DNA from: Selenomonas timonae
GTDB lineage: Bacteria > Bacillota > Negativicutes > Selenomonadales > Selenomonadaceae
DNA: 64,000 bases
Direction of reading: 5' to 3'
Assembly (NCBI RefSeq): GCF_014250475.1
Contig: NZ_CP060204.1
Location: 1-64,000 of the forward strand
In this document: positions 33,852-42,477 of the stretch, piece by piece
Layout: every line of letters starts with the position of its first letter
Numbering within the stretch: the first letter of the stretch is position 1
Translations under genes and position numbers: made by a program
Notes under the pieces: generated by a model
Seen by the model: the letters and a program-made list of their open reading frames with translations, nothing else
Database searches by the model: none
Told to the model about the DNA's origin: nothing

Positions 33852-34291
33852 ATCGTAATCCCGTAGCCCGCAAGCTGCGTCGAGATCTCCGTGATATTCG
33901 GGTCGACCTCACCCGCATAGCGCAGCCACTTCTCCTTATCCCAGACCTCAATGCGCGCATCCGCACCCGTGAGGATGACATCTTGCTTGAGCCCGATGTT
34001 CGCGTAGGCACGCAGATTCGCGGGCACGAGGAAACGCCCCTGCTTATCGCATTCGAGCGTGCGCGCCCCCGCGATGAAGAAGCGGGCAAAAGCGCGCGCA
34101 TTCGGGTCGGCAATCGAGAGCGTGCGCAGCTTTGCCGCGAACTCATCCCATGCCGCCTGTGGGAAAAGGAAAAGACTCCCATCGAGCCCCTTCGTGATGA
34201 TGAAGGAGACGCCGAGCTCCTGACGGAAATCGGCGGGCAGGATGACGCGACCCTTGGCATCAATGCTGTGGGCGTATTCCCCCATGAACAT
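33848..34291 (-). CDS. mraZ: Transcriptional regulator MraZ
   Basis: A 147-residue protein with two SpoVT-AbrB-like repeats: FMGEYAHSIDAKGRVILPADFR at the start (DAKGR motif) and a second half with ECDKQGRFLVPANLRAYA. MraZ forms rings and represses its own dcw operon in other bacteria. It is the first gene of the cluster here, and its leader carries four spaced AGTGG-like boxes. Length and motifs are normal. Confidence 0.95.
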   Translation of the reverse strand: MFMGEYAHSIDAKGRVILPADFRQELGVSFIITKGLDGSLFLFPQAAWDEFAAKLRTLSIADPNARAFARFFIAGARTLECDKQGRFLVPANLRAYANIGLKQDVILTGADARIEVWDKEKWLRYAGEVDPNITEISTQLAGYGITI

Positions 34292-34321
34292 CCGGCCGCA
34301 CCACCTTTCCGAATCAGACCT

Positions 34322-34358
34322 CCACTACGTGACACAAAACGCCACTTTCCACCACTTT
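34322..34358 (-). promoter_or_regulatory. Four MraZ-type boxes
   Basis: On the minus strand, AAAGTGG (34352-34358), AAAGTGG (34342-34348), TTTGTGT (34332-34338) and GTAGTGG (34322-34328) repeat at an exact ten-base period, with three-base spacers. MraZ boxes in Mollicutes are AAAGTG-type heptamers with three-base spacers, and E. coli uses TGGG repeats at the same period. They lie just downstream of the predicted start of transcription, suited to autorepression. Confidence 0.75.
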
Positions 34359-34366
34359 TACTAACA

Positions 34367-34395
34367 GTTATAACAAAAACGCCTTTTTTTTTCAA
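34367..34395 (-). promoter_or_regulatory. dcw operon promoter (PmraZ)
   Basis: On the minus strand TTGAAA (34390-34395) and TATAAC (34367-34372) have a 17-base spacer. Transcription would start near 34360, immediately before the MraZ boxes. Confidence 0.75.
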
Positions 34396-34432
34396 GAAAA
34401 CGCGCATTCTCTTTTTTATCTTCAATCCATAG

Positions 34433-34477
34433 AAAAAGCCTCTCACTCCTTGAAATAAAAGGAGTAGAGGCTTTTCG
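34433..34477 (-). terminator. Terminator after asd
   Basis: AAAAGCCTCT...CTCCTT and AAGGAG...AGAGGCTTTT form a stem with one bulge and a loop around GAAAT; T-runs exist on both sides. It ends the dapB-asd message and insulates the mraZ promoter. Confidence 0.85.
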
Positions 34478-34546
34478 CATGTATGTAAGTAAAAATATAA
34501 AAAGGACATATCTCCTAGGTGAAAATATGTCCCTAAAACTCTATAT

Positions 34547-35578
34547 TCAGACGAGCTCGTGCGCGATCATATACTCTGCAATCTGGAGTGCGTTGAGTGC
34601 CGCGCCCTTGCGAATCTGGTCGCCGCAGATCCAGAAGTTCAGCGCATTGTCCGTCGACTCGTCACGGCGCAGGCGTCCGATCTCAACGTCGGTCTTGCCC
34701 GAGGTGAAGAGCGGCATCGGGTACTCCTGCTGTGACGGATTGTCGCGCAGGATGACGCCTGGGAATGCCGCAAGCGCGGCGCGGGCTGCATCGAGGGAGA
34801 TCTCGCTCTCGAATTCGACATTGACGGACTCGGCGTGGCTGCGGTAGACGGGCACGCGCACGGTGGTCGCCGTGATGCGCAGACTGTCGTCCTCCATGAT
34901 CTTCTTCGTCTCGTCGATCATCTTCATCTCCTCTTTCGTGTAGAGGTTGTCCATGAAAACGTCGATCTGCGGGATGAGGTTGAACGCGATCTGATAGTGC
35001 TTCGGCAACTTGCCGACGGGCAGGATGTTCGCCTCGGCGTCCTTGCCCGCCGAGAGTGCGGCGACCTGCTCCTCGAGCTCCGCCATGCCCTCTTTGCCCG
35101 CACCCGAGACCGCCTGATAGGTGGAGACGACGATGCGGCGGATCTTCGCGAGATCATAGAGCGGCTTCAGCCCCATCACCATGATGATGGTCGAGCAGTT
35201 CGGGTTTGCAATGATGCCCTTATGTTTCTTGATCGCCTCGGGGTTGACCTCGGGCACAACGAGCGGCACCTCGGGATCCATGCGGAACGCGCTCGAGTTG
35301 TCGATGACGACGGCACCCGCCTTGACGGCGTGGGGCGCGAACTCCTTGCTCGCCGCACCGCCCGCAAAGAGTGCGATGTCGATGCCCGCGAAGGAATCTG
35401 CCGTTGTCTCCTCAACGGTGTATTCCTTCCCCATAAATGCGATCTTCTTACCCGCCGAGCGGCTGGATGCGAGGAGGCGCAGCTCCGAGAACGGGAATTT
35501 GCGCTCTTCGATGAGGTTGAGGAACTCCTGACCGACGGCGCCCGTTGCGCCGAGAATGGCGACACGATATTTCTTCAT
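34547..35578 (-). CDS. asd: Aspartate-semialdehyde dehydrogenase
   Basis: A 343-residue NADPH-dependent enzyme converting aspartyl phosphate to aspartate semialdehyde for lysine/diaminopimelate and threonine. Seen: VAILGATGAVGQEFLNLIEER, SSAFRMDPEVPLVVPEVNP, the catalytic Cys in IANPNCSTIIMV, and the VSTYQAVSGAGKEGM loop. It is 12 bases after dapB in the same unit, linking to MurE's diaminopimelate and thrC's threonine supply. Confidence 0.96.
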   Translation of the reverse strand: MKKYRVAILGATGAVGQEFLNLIEERKFPFSELRLLASSRSAGKKIAFMGKEYTVEETTADSFAGIDIALFAGGAASKEFAPHAVKAGAVVIDNSSAFRMDPEVPLVVPEVNPEAIKKHKGIIANPNCSTIIMVMGLKPLYDLAKIRRIVVSTYQAVSGAGKEGMAELEEQVAALSAGKDAEANILPVGKLPKHYQIAFNLIPQIDVFMDNLYTKEEMKMIDETKKIMEDDSLRITATTVRVPVYRSHAESVNVEFESEISLDAARAALAAFPGVILRDNPSQQEYPMPLFTSGKTDVEIGRLRRDESTDNALNFWICGDQIRKGAALNALQIAEYMIAHELV

Positions 35579-35590
35579 GATATACTCCCC

Positions 35591-36379
35591 TTACAGCAAT
35601 TTATCCAGTCCGACGGTGAGCGATTTGAGTCCGCGCACCTTCTTTGCGGCGAGCACGACGCCCGGCATGAAGGACTCGCGGTTCAGCGAGTCGTGGCGAA
35701 TCGTGAGCGTCTGCCCGAGACCGCCGAAGATGACTTCCTGATGCGCGACATAGCCCGGCAGACGGACGCTGTGGATGTGCATGCCCTCGTATTCCGCGCC
35801 GCGCGCCCCCGCGATCTTCTCCTCTTCGCCCGGATGTCCCTGTGCGTGCTCTGCACGCACCTCGGCGATCATTGCCGCCGTCTGCACCGCCGTCCCCGAG
35901 GGGGCATCCAGCTTGTTGTCGTGGTGAAGTTCGATGATCTCGACCTCGGGCATATACTTCGCCGCCATGCGGCTCATAAGCATCATGAGCACGGCGCCGA
36001 TTGCAAAATTCGGTGCAATGAATGCGGGTGTATCGTTCTCGTCCGCCGCCGCCCGAATCGCCGCCTTCTGTTCCTCCGTCAGCCCCGTTGTACCGACAAC
36101 GGGCGAAACCTTGTGGGCAAGAGCAGTCAGCACATTCCCATACACCACGTCAGGACGCGTGAAGTCGATCATCACATCGGGCTGTAGGCGCTTGAGTGCG
36201 GCGGCGAGGTCGGTCTCCACGAGCACGCCGTTCTTCGCAGTCCCCGCAAGCTCCCCCGCATCCGCGCCGCCGACGATATCGACCGCACCGACGAGTTCGA
36301 GTTCCGCATCGTCAATCACGGCTTTCAGCACCGCGCTCCCCATGCGCCCTGCCGCGCCATTTACCAAAACCTTTGTCAA
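35591..36379 (-). CDS. dapB: 4-hydroxy-tetrahydrodipicolinate reductase
   Basis: A 262-residue reductase of the diaminopimelate pathway. Seen: VLVNGAAGRMGSAVLKAV cofactor loop, VGTTGLTEEQ, APNFAIGAVLMM and the family signature ELHHDNKLDAPSGTA. The start codon is TTG at 36379 with GGAGG eight bases upstream. It is first in the dapB-asd unit behind a near-consensus promoter. Confidence 0.96.
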   Translation of the reverse strand: MTKVLVNGAAGRMGSAVLKAVIDDAELELVGAVDIVGGADAGELAGTAKNGVLVETDLAAALKRLQPDVMIDFTRPDVVYGNVLTALAHKVSPVVGTTGLTEEQKAAIRAAADENDTPAFIAPNFAIGAVLMMLMSRMAAKYMPEVEIIELHHDNKLDAPSGTAVQTAAMIAEVRAEHAQGHPGEEEKIAGARGAEYEGMHIHSVRLPGYVAHQEVIFGGLGQTLTIRHDSLNRESFMPGVVLAAKKVRGLKSLTVGLDKLL

Positions 36380-36410
36380 GGCAATCTCCTCCCAAATTCA
36401 ATATGCTGCT

Positions 36411-36440
36411 ATTCTAGACCAGAGAATCCCCGTATGTCAA
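36411..36440 (-). promoter_or_regulatory. Promoter of dapB-asd
   Basis: A consensus TTGACA (36435-36440) and TAGAAT (36411-36416) on the minus strand with an 18-base spacer, 32 bases before the TTG start codon. It partly overlaps the end of the recG upstream region. Confidence 0.75.
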
Positions 36441-36470
36441 GGAATACAAAATGCGCTGCCGCTTTTCTCC

Positions 36471-38537
36471 TCAAACCTCCCGCATATGCTCGAATCGCTC
36501 ACGGTACTGGCGCATGAGGGTCGGCAGGACAAAGGAGAGGGCTGCGGGGTCGTCCATGGTGGCAAGTGCCGCGCGCCGTGCGAGGAGGAGGAGATCCATG
36601 TCGGCGAGCACGTCCGCTATCTTGAGATCGCCGAGTCCATGCTGCATCGCGCCGAAGAACTGCCCCGGACCACGCAGATGCAGATCCTCCTCGGCGAGAC
36701 GGAAGCCGTCGCTCGTCTGCTCGATGACCTGCAGCCGCTCCTGCGATGCCGCGCTCCTGCCCGCAATCAGGATGCAGTAGGAGGCATGGGCGCCTCGCCC
36801 GACGCGCCCGCGCAGCTGGTGCAGCTGGGAGAGTCCGAAGCGCTCCGCGTGCTCCACTACGAGGATGCTCGCATTCGGCACGTTGACGCCAACCTCGATG
36901 ACTGTGGTCGAGACGAGCAGCTTGACGCGGTTCGCGTAGAAGTCGTCCATCACCGCCTCCTTCTCCGCAGACTTCATGCGGCCGTGCAGCAGCCCGCAGG
37001 GAATTCCGCGAAAGATGCCATGCGCGAGCTCCTCATAGACCGCCTCCGCCGAGGGCAGATCCGTCTCCTCGCTCGCCTCGATGAGCGGGCAGACGACATA
37101 TGCCTGACGCCCGCTCTCGATCTCCCTGCGCACGAACGCATAGATCTTTGCGCGCGCCGTCTCATCGCGCAGAAAGGTACGGATGGGCTGCCGCCCCGGC
37201 GGCAAATGCTCGATGCGCGAGACATCGAGGTCGCCGTAGACCGTCAGCGTCATTGTGCGTGGAATTGGTGTCGCCGTCATGACGAGCACATCGGGCGTCC
37301 GTTCACTCTTCTTCTCGAGTTCCGCGCGCTGCGCTACACCGAAGCGGTGCTGTTCATCCGTCACAACGAGTCCGAGCGCGGCGAACGCTACGTGATCCTG
37401 TATCAGTGCATGCGTCCCGACGGCAATGTCCACCTCATGCGCGGCGAGCGCCGCATCCATCGCCGTACGCTCCTTCTTCGTGAGCCGTCCCGAGAGAAAG
37501 CCCACGCGCACACCGAGGGGCGTAAGGAGTTCACGCAGATAGTCATAGTGCTGCCGCGCGAGGATCTCCGTCGGTGCCATCATGGCCCCCTGATGGCCGC
37601 TCTCCACTGTCTTGACGAGCGCGAGCAGCGCGATTGCCGTCTTGCCCGAGCCGACATCGCCCTGTACGAGACGGCGCATCGGCAGCAGCGACTCCATGTC
37701 GCACGTGATTTCTGCCCACACCTTCTCCTGGTCGTCGGTCAGTGCAAAGGGCAGTGCTGCACGGACGCGTTCGACAAGAGCACCGTTCGGATCGTGCGCA
37801 ATCCCCTCCTGTTCCTCTGCCGTGCGTTTCTTGAGCGCAAGCAGCCCGCACTGAATGAGATAGAGTTCCTCAAAGGCGAGCCGCCGCCGCGCCGTGCGCA
37901 GCTCCTCCTCCTCCTTTGGGAAGTGAATATGCCGAAAGGCGCTTCTCCGCCCGATCAGCCGATACTCCTCACGGACGCGCTGCGGCAGATTCTCCTCAAG
38001 CTCATCCACCGTCTGTAGAAGAACATATTCCATCATCGCGCGCAGCTGCTTCTGCGTCAATCCCTCCGTCGCCGCATAGACAGGCAGGATGCCAAGATGT
38101 TCCCCTGCGTCCTCCTCAGCACCGAGGAGTTCAAACGACGTGATATTCGTGAGGGCAAGCTGCCCGCCGCCGTTATAGGCATAGTCTGCCTTGCCTGTGA
38201 GAAGGATGCGCCGCCCCTCGCGCAGCTTCGTCTTGAGGAAGCGCTGGTTGAACCAGACCGCCTGTGCATAGCCCGTCTCATCGCCGAGGAGTGCCGTCAG
38301 CACCGTAAAGCCGCGCCGCCGCGCCTGACGCTCCGTCACACGCTGAATGACGGCGAGCACGGTCGCGCGTTCTCCCGCTCGCAGCTGGGCGATGGGTGTC
38401 ACGCGGCTCTGATCCTCATAGGCGCGCGGATAGTAGGTCAGAAGGTCGTACACGGTCTGAATGCCGAGACGCGCAAATGCCGCCGCCTTTTTCACGCCGA
38501 CGCCGCGCACCTTATTGATACTGTCCGAGAGTTTCAT
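36471..38537 (-). CDS. recG: ATP-dependent DNA helicase RecG
   Basis: A 688-residue helicase that remodels stalled replication forks. Order: N-terminal wedge/OB domain (VRGVGVKKAAAFARLGI, about 60-150), RecA-like domain 1 with P-loop GDVGSGKTAIALL, the box DEQHRFG (D-E-Q-H form specific to RecG-like helicases), TATPIPRTMTL, then domain 2 with GLLHGRMKS, TTVIEVGVNVPNA and QLRGRVGRG. It begins ATG after GGGAGG. It is a single gene between dapB and pckA. Confidence 0.96.
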   Translation of the reverse strand: MKLSDSINKVRGVGVKKAAAFARLGIQTVYDLLTYYPRAYEDQSRVTPIAQLRAGERATVLAVIQRVTERQARRRGFTVLTALLGDETGYAQAVWFNQRFLKTKLREGRRILLTGKADYAYNGGGQLALTNITSFELLGAEEDAGEHLGILPVYAATEGLTQKQLRAMMEYVLLQTVDELEENLPQRVREEYRLIGRRSAFRHIHFPKEEEELRTARRRLAFEELYLIQCGLLALKKRTAEEQEGIAHDPNGALVERVRAALPFALTDDQEKVWAEITCDMESLLPMRRLVQGDVGSGKTAIALLALVKTVESGHQGAMMAPTEILARQHYDYLRELLTPLGVRVGFLSGRLTKKERTAMDAALAAHEVDIAVGTHALIQDHVAFAALGLVVTDEQHRFGVAQRAELEKKSERTPDVLVMTATPIPRTMTLTVYGDLDVSRIEHLPPGRQPIRTFLRDETARAKIYAFVRREIESGRQAYVVCPLIEASEETDLPSAEAVYEELAHGIFRGIPCGLLHGRMKSAEKEAVMDDFYANRVKLLVSTTVIEVGVNVPNASILVVEHAERFGLSQLHQLRGRVGRGAHASYCILIAGRSAASQERLQVIEQTSDGFRLAEEDLHLRGPGQFFGAMQHGLGDLKIADVLADMDLLLLARRAALATMDDPAALSFVLPTLMRQYRERFEHMREV

Positions 38538-38555
38538 CGCGCCTCCCTACCTTGA

Positions 38556-38588
38556 TAAAAAAAGCTGCCGCATACACGGCAGCTTTTT
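38556..38588 (-). terminator. Terminator after pckA
   Basis: AAAAAGCTGCCG (38559-38570) pairs with CGGCAGCTTTTT (38577-38588), with a six-base loop and a T-run on the minus strand. It separates pckA from recG. Confidence 0.9.
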
Positions 38589-38605
38589 CCATAAACAAAT
38601 ACAGC

Positions 38606-40225
38606 TTAGAGCTTCGGACCTGCAGAAACAAGTTCACGTCCCGCCTCGTTGCCCTCATACTTCTTGAAGTTCTTGATGAAGCGCTCGGCGAGATCGCGTG
38701 CCTTCTCATCCCACTCCGTACGGCTTGCGTAGGTGTCGCGCGGGTCGAGAATCTTCGGATCGACGCCCGGCAGCTCCGTCGGCACCTCGAAGTCGAAGTA
38801 CGGAATCTTCTTCGTCGGTGCGCTGTCGATCGAGCCGTCCTGAATCGCGTGGATGATGCCGCGCGTATCCTGGATCGAGATGCGCTTGCCCGTGCCGTTC
38901 CAGCCCGTGTTCACGAGATAGGCGCGCGAGCCGTGCTCCTCCATCTTGCGCACGAGTTCATCCGCATACTTCGTCGGATGCAGCTCGAGGAACGCCTGAC
39001 CAAAGCATGCCGAGAACGTCGGGGTCGGCTCCGTGATGCCGCGCTCCGTGCCCGCGAGCTTCGAGGTGAAGCCCGAGAGGAAGTAGTACTTCGTCTGCTC
39101 CGGCGTCAGGATCGAGACCGGCGGCAGAACGCCGAACGCATCCGCCGAGAGGAAGATGACGTGCTTTGCGTGCGGGCCTGCAGACTTGTCCGCAACATGG
39201 CCGAGCACGATGTTCTCAATGTGGTTGATGGGGTACGATACGCGTGTGTTCTCCGTGACCGTCTTGTCGGCGAAGTCCACATGTCCCGCAAGGTCGACCG
39301 TGACGTTCTCGAGGAGCGCGTTGCGGCGAATCGCCTGATAGATGTCCGGCTCCGCCTCGGGGTCGAGGTTGATGACCTTTGCATAGCAGCCGCCCTCGTA
39401 GTTGAAGATCCCCTCATCGTCCCAGCCGTGCTCATCATCGCCGATGAGGAGACGTGCGCTGTCAGTCGAGAGCGTCGTCTTGCCCGTGCCGGAGAGACCG
39501 AAGAACAGCGTCGTATTCTGCCCCTCTTTGTCCGTATTTGCCGAGCAGTGCATGGAGGCAATGCCCTTGAGGGGGAGATAGTAGTTCATCATCGAGAACA
39601 TACCCTTTTTCATCTCGCCGCCGTACCATGTGTTGACGATGACCTGCTCACGGCTCGTGAGGTTGAACATGACCGCTGTCTCGGAGTTGAGACCGAGATC
39701 GCCGAAGTGCATGACGCGTGCCTTTGCAGCATTATAGACCACGAAGTCGGGCTTGAACTCGGCAAGCTCCTTTTCCGTCGGGCGGATGAACATATTCGTG
39801 ACGAAATGCGCCTGCCACGGAACCTCCGTAATAAAGCGCACTGCCATGCGTGTATTGACATTCGCGCCGCAGAACGCATCGACGACGAAGAGACGCTTGT
39901 TGCACAGCTCACGAATCGCAATGTCGCGCACCGCATTCCATGCCTTCTGGCTCGCACGATGGTTGTCATTCTTGTACTCGTCGGAGGTCCACCAGACCGT
40001 ATCGCGCGACGTATCATCATCCACGATGTACTTATCCTTCGGCGAACGTCCCGTGTAGATGCCCGTCATAACGTTGACAGCATCCTTCATCTCCGTCACC
40101 TGTCCGCGCTCATACCCTTCGAGATCGGGACGCAGCTCCTCACGGAAGAGCTGGTCATAATCGGGGTTGTGAACGATTTCCGTCGTTCCCGTGATTCCGT
40201 ACTGTGTGAGATCAAGCGTTGCCAT
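38606..40225 (-). CDS. pckA: Phosphoenolpyruvate carboxykinase (ATP)
   Basis: A 539-residue enzyme linking oxaloacetate and phosphoenolpyruvate. In fermenting Selenomonas-type bacteria it may run toward oxaloacetate for propionate/succinate formation (inferred). Seen: [15 protein letters not shown], the P-loop [13 protein letters not shown], the metal-binding [17 protein letters not shown] and AKVINL. The start at 40225 follows GAGG at a normal distance; the longer frame adds 20 atypical residues. The AT-rich 150-base gap upstream holds its promoter, not resolved here. Confidence 0.97.
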   Translation of the reverse strand: MATLDLTQYGITGTTEIVHNPDYDQLFREELRPDLEGYERGQVTEMKDAVNVMTGIYTGRSPKDKYIVDDDTSRDTVWWTSDEYKNDNHRASQKAWNAVRDIAIRELCNKRLFVVDAFCGANVNTRMAVRFITEVPWQAHFVTNMFIRPTEKELAEFKPDFVVYNAAKARVMHFGDLGLNSETAVMFNLTSREQVIVNTWYGGEMKKGMFSMMNYYLPLKGIASMHCSANTDKEGQNTTLFFGLSGTGKTTLSTDSARLLIGDDEHGWDDEGIFNYEGGCYAKVINLDPEAEPDIYQAIRRNALLENVTVDLAGHVDFADKTVTENTRVSYPINHIENIVLGHVADKSAGPHAKHVIFLSADAFGVLPPVSILTPEQTKYYFLSGFTSKLAGTERGITEPTPTFSACFGQAFLELHPTKYADELVRKMEEHGSRAYLVNTGWNGTGKRISIQDTRGIIHAIQDGSIDSAPTKKIPYFDFEVPTELPGVDPKILDPRDTYASRTEWDEKARDLAERFIKNFKKYEGNEAGRELVSAGPKL

Positions 40226-40382
40226 GTGATAACCTCTTTCCCCAAAATAAAAATTTGGTTGGTATAGATCTGAAGCAAAAAGCATGCCTCATTATCATAA
40301 TATAATTAACGTATATAAAATTCTTCACGTACTCCGGAAATCCTCCTTTACTATGAAAATTTTATTGTTTTCCTGTTTTTTC

Positions 40383-41864
40383 TTATGCACGCGCGAACGT
40401 CAGCACCGCTGCCGGCATCCCATCTTTCTCACAGACGCCCTCGTGCAGCACCGCTGCCGTATGCAGCGCGGCGAGGTGCACAGGGATCTCCATCCCGCTC
40501 CGCGCATGCAGGCGCTCCATCTGCGCAAATTCGTCCAGCTCCGCCACGTTTTCGCCGAGTGCATGAAGGACGCTCGCGCCGAATTTGTACGGGCTCGCCG
40601 TCGAGAGCACGACCATCGGACGCCTGTCGTCCGTCTCACGCCGATAGTCCTCTGCCGCCCGATAGGCAACCGCTGTATGCGTGTCGAGCGTATATTGCGT
40701 GCGCTCGTACACCGCGCGGATCTCCTCCTCGGTTGCACGATCATCGGCAAACGCCGCCCAGAAATGCTCCTGCAGCGCGGGAAGGAGGCGGCTCGCATCG
40801 TATTTTCCGACCTCTGCGAGATCCTGCATCCATGCGGCGACCTGCCCCGTGTCCTCCGTCAGATGATAGAGCAGACGCTCGAGATTGCTCGAGACGAGGA
40901 TGTCCATCGACGGCGACATCGTCTGATAGAAGTCGCGCTTGCGGTCATAGATGCCCGTCTGCAGGAAGTCCGTGAGCACATTGTTCGCATTCGACGCGCA
41001 GACGAGCTTTCCGACGGGCAACCCCATGCGCTTTGCGTAGTAACCCGCGAGGATGTTGCCGAAGTTCCCCGTCGGCACGGTGAAGTTCACGGGATCACCC
41101 GTCTCGATTTTCCCATCGGCAAGGAGGTCGGCATATGCGCTGAAATAGTAGACAATCTGCGGCACGAGGCGCCCCCAGTTGATCGAGTTCGCGGAGGAGA
41201 GCTTCGTATGGAGCGCGGCAAGTTCCTTCGCCATCGCAGCATCGCCGAAGATTTCCTTCACGCCGCGCTGTGCATCGTCAAAGTTGCCGCGCACCGCCAC
41301 GACGGAGACATTCGCGCCCTCCTGCGTCACCATCTGGAGGCGCTGCACGGGACTGACGCCGCCGTCGGGGTAGAACACCATGATGCGGATGCCCTCGGCA
41401 TCCGCAAAGCCATCAAGCGCAGCCTTGCCCGTATCTCCCGAGGTTGCAACGAGGATGAGGATCGTGTCCTGCTCCCCCGTCTTTGAGCGCGCTGTACTCA
41501 TGAGCTGCGGCAGGAGCTGCAGTGCCATGTCCTTGAACGCACTCGTCGGGCCGTGCCACAGCTCGAGCACCTCGAGATCGCCGACCGCACGCACGGGCGC
41601 ACGCCGCACATCGTCAAACGTATGCCCGTAGGCGCGGCTGACGCAGCCCTTCACCACCTCCTCCGTATAGTCCGTCAGATAGAGGCGAAGGATGCGCACG
41701 GCGCGCTCCTCATACGAGAGATCGCGGAGCGCCTCGATCTCGGGGAGCGTCATCTGCGGGAACGAGGCGGGCACGAAGAGTCCGCCGTCCGAGGCAAGCC
41801 CCTTGAGGATTGCCTCTGCCGAGGAGACGCGTTCCGTTGCTCCGCGCGTGCTGAAATAGTCCAT
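40383..41864 (-). CDS. thrC: Threonine synthase
   Basis: A 493-residue PLP enzyme converting phosphohomoserine to threonine. Seen: YFSTRGATERVSSAEAILKG at the start, the PLP Lys in GPTSAFKDMALQLLPQ, LVATSGDTGKAALDGF and VPTGNFGNILAGYYA. Length and pattern fit the long microbial class (YeaD/yeast type). The start at 41864 is eight bases after AAAGGA; the next ATG upstream touches that site. No T-box leader is evident before it. Confidence 0.95.
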   Translation of the reverse strand: MDYFSTRGATERVSSAEAILKGLASDGGLFVPASFPQMTLPEIEALRDLSYEERAVRILRLYLTDYTEEVVKGCVSRAYGHTFDDVRRAPVRAVGDLEVLELWHGPTSAFKDMALQLLPQLMSTARSKTGEQDTILILVATSGDTGKAALDGFADAEGIRIMVFYPDGGVSPVQRLQMVTQEGANVSVVAVRGNFDDAQRGVKEIFGDAAMAKELAALHTKLSSANSINWGRLVPQIVYYFSAYADLLADGKIETGDPVNFTVPTGNFGNILAGYYAKRMGLPVGKLVCASNANNVLTDFLQTGIYDRKRDFYQTMSPSMDILVSSNLERLLYHLTEDTGQVAAWMQDLAEVGKYDASRLLPALQEHFWAAFADDRATEEEIRAVYERTQYTLDTHTAVAYRAAEDYRRETDDRRPMVVLSTASPYKFGASVLHALGENVAELDEFAQMERLHARSGMEIPVHLAALHTAAVLHEGVCEKDGMPAAVLTFARA

Positions 41865-41926
41865 TGTATACATCCTTTCCCGATTCATCTGTGTTATAAT
41901 ACTATGTCGTACGGTTCGGCGCGCCG

Positions 41927-42412
41927 TCAGCGGATGAGATGCGCCGTGACCGCCTGTGCCGCACGGATCAGATCCGACGGCGCGAGGGCAAGCTGCTCAC
42001 CGCGCCGCCCTGCACTCACGCAGATGCGGGCGTGCTGCACGATGCTCTCGTCACAGTACACGGGGTAGGGTTTTTTCGCCCCCAGCGGGGAGCAGCCCCC
42101 GCGCACATATCCCGTGAGATCGAAAACCTCCTTGAGGTGAACCATCTCCGCGCGCTTATTCCCCGACGCCGCAGCTGCCGCCTTGAGGTCGAGCTCCGCG
42201 CCGCCCGGAATGACCGCCATAAAGATACCCGTGCGGTCTCCACGCACAACGAGCGTCTTATAGAGCTGCGCCAAGGGAATCCCCGTCACTTCCGCCACAT
42301 GGATCGCCGAGAGATCGCTCTCGTCGACGGGGTAGGTCAGGAGCTCATAGGATATGCCGAGGCGGTCGAGGATGCGCGCCGCATTTGTCTTCTGGATTTT
42401 CTTCTTTGCCAT
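41927..42412 (-). CDS. ybaK: Cys-tRNA(Pro)/aminoacyl-tRNA deacylase YbaK/EbsC
   Basis: A 161-residue protein of the YbaK fold that hydrolyses mischarged Cys-tRNA(Pro). Seen: KTNAARILDRLGISYELLTY, LYKTLVVRGD, VIPGGAELDLKAAA, and YVRGGCSPLGAKK (the GxxSPxG active-site loop). The start at 42412 fits the family N-terminus and a GGTGAG site; the longer open frame upstream is antisense to nadE's 5' end and has atypical composition. It is divergent from nadE. Confidence 0.93.
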   Translation of the reverse strand: MAKKKIQKTNAARILDRLGISYELLTYPVDESDLSAIHVAEVTGIPLAQLYKTLVVRGDRTGIFMAVIPGGAELDLKAAAAASGNKRAEMVHLKEVFDLTGYVRGGCSPLGAKKPYPVYCDESIVQHARICVSAGRRGEQLALAPSDLIRAAQAVTAHLIR

Positions 42413-42477
42413 ATACTCACCAGATGAGATTATACCATCACGGCGGGATAAAAGGAAGCTCGAAAGGAAGCATGAAC

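Noticed and set aside
34433-34477. Riboswitch or leader RNA for mraZ
   Set aside because: The hairpin lies upstream of the mraZ promoter and has a T-run in the direction of asd transcription, so it is the asd terminator.
35934-38018. 694-residue plus-strand frame opposite dapB and recG
   Set aside because: It crosses two clear genes on the other strand and has no family motif.
38552-40267. 571-residue plus-strand frame opposite pckA
   Set aside because: Complete PEP carboxykinase motifs are on the minus strand; the plus frame is a shadow.
41865-41926. T-box or threonine leader before thrC
   Set aside because: The gap is only about 60 bases and has neither a specifier hairpin nor a T-box sequence.
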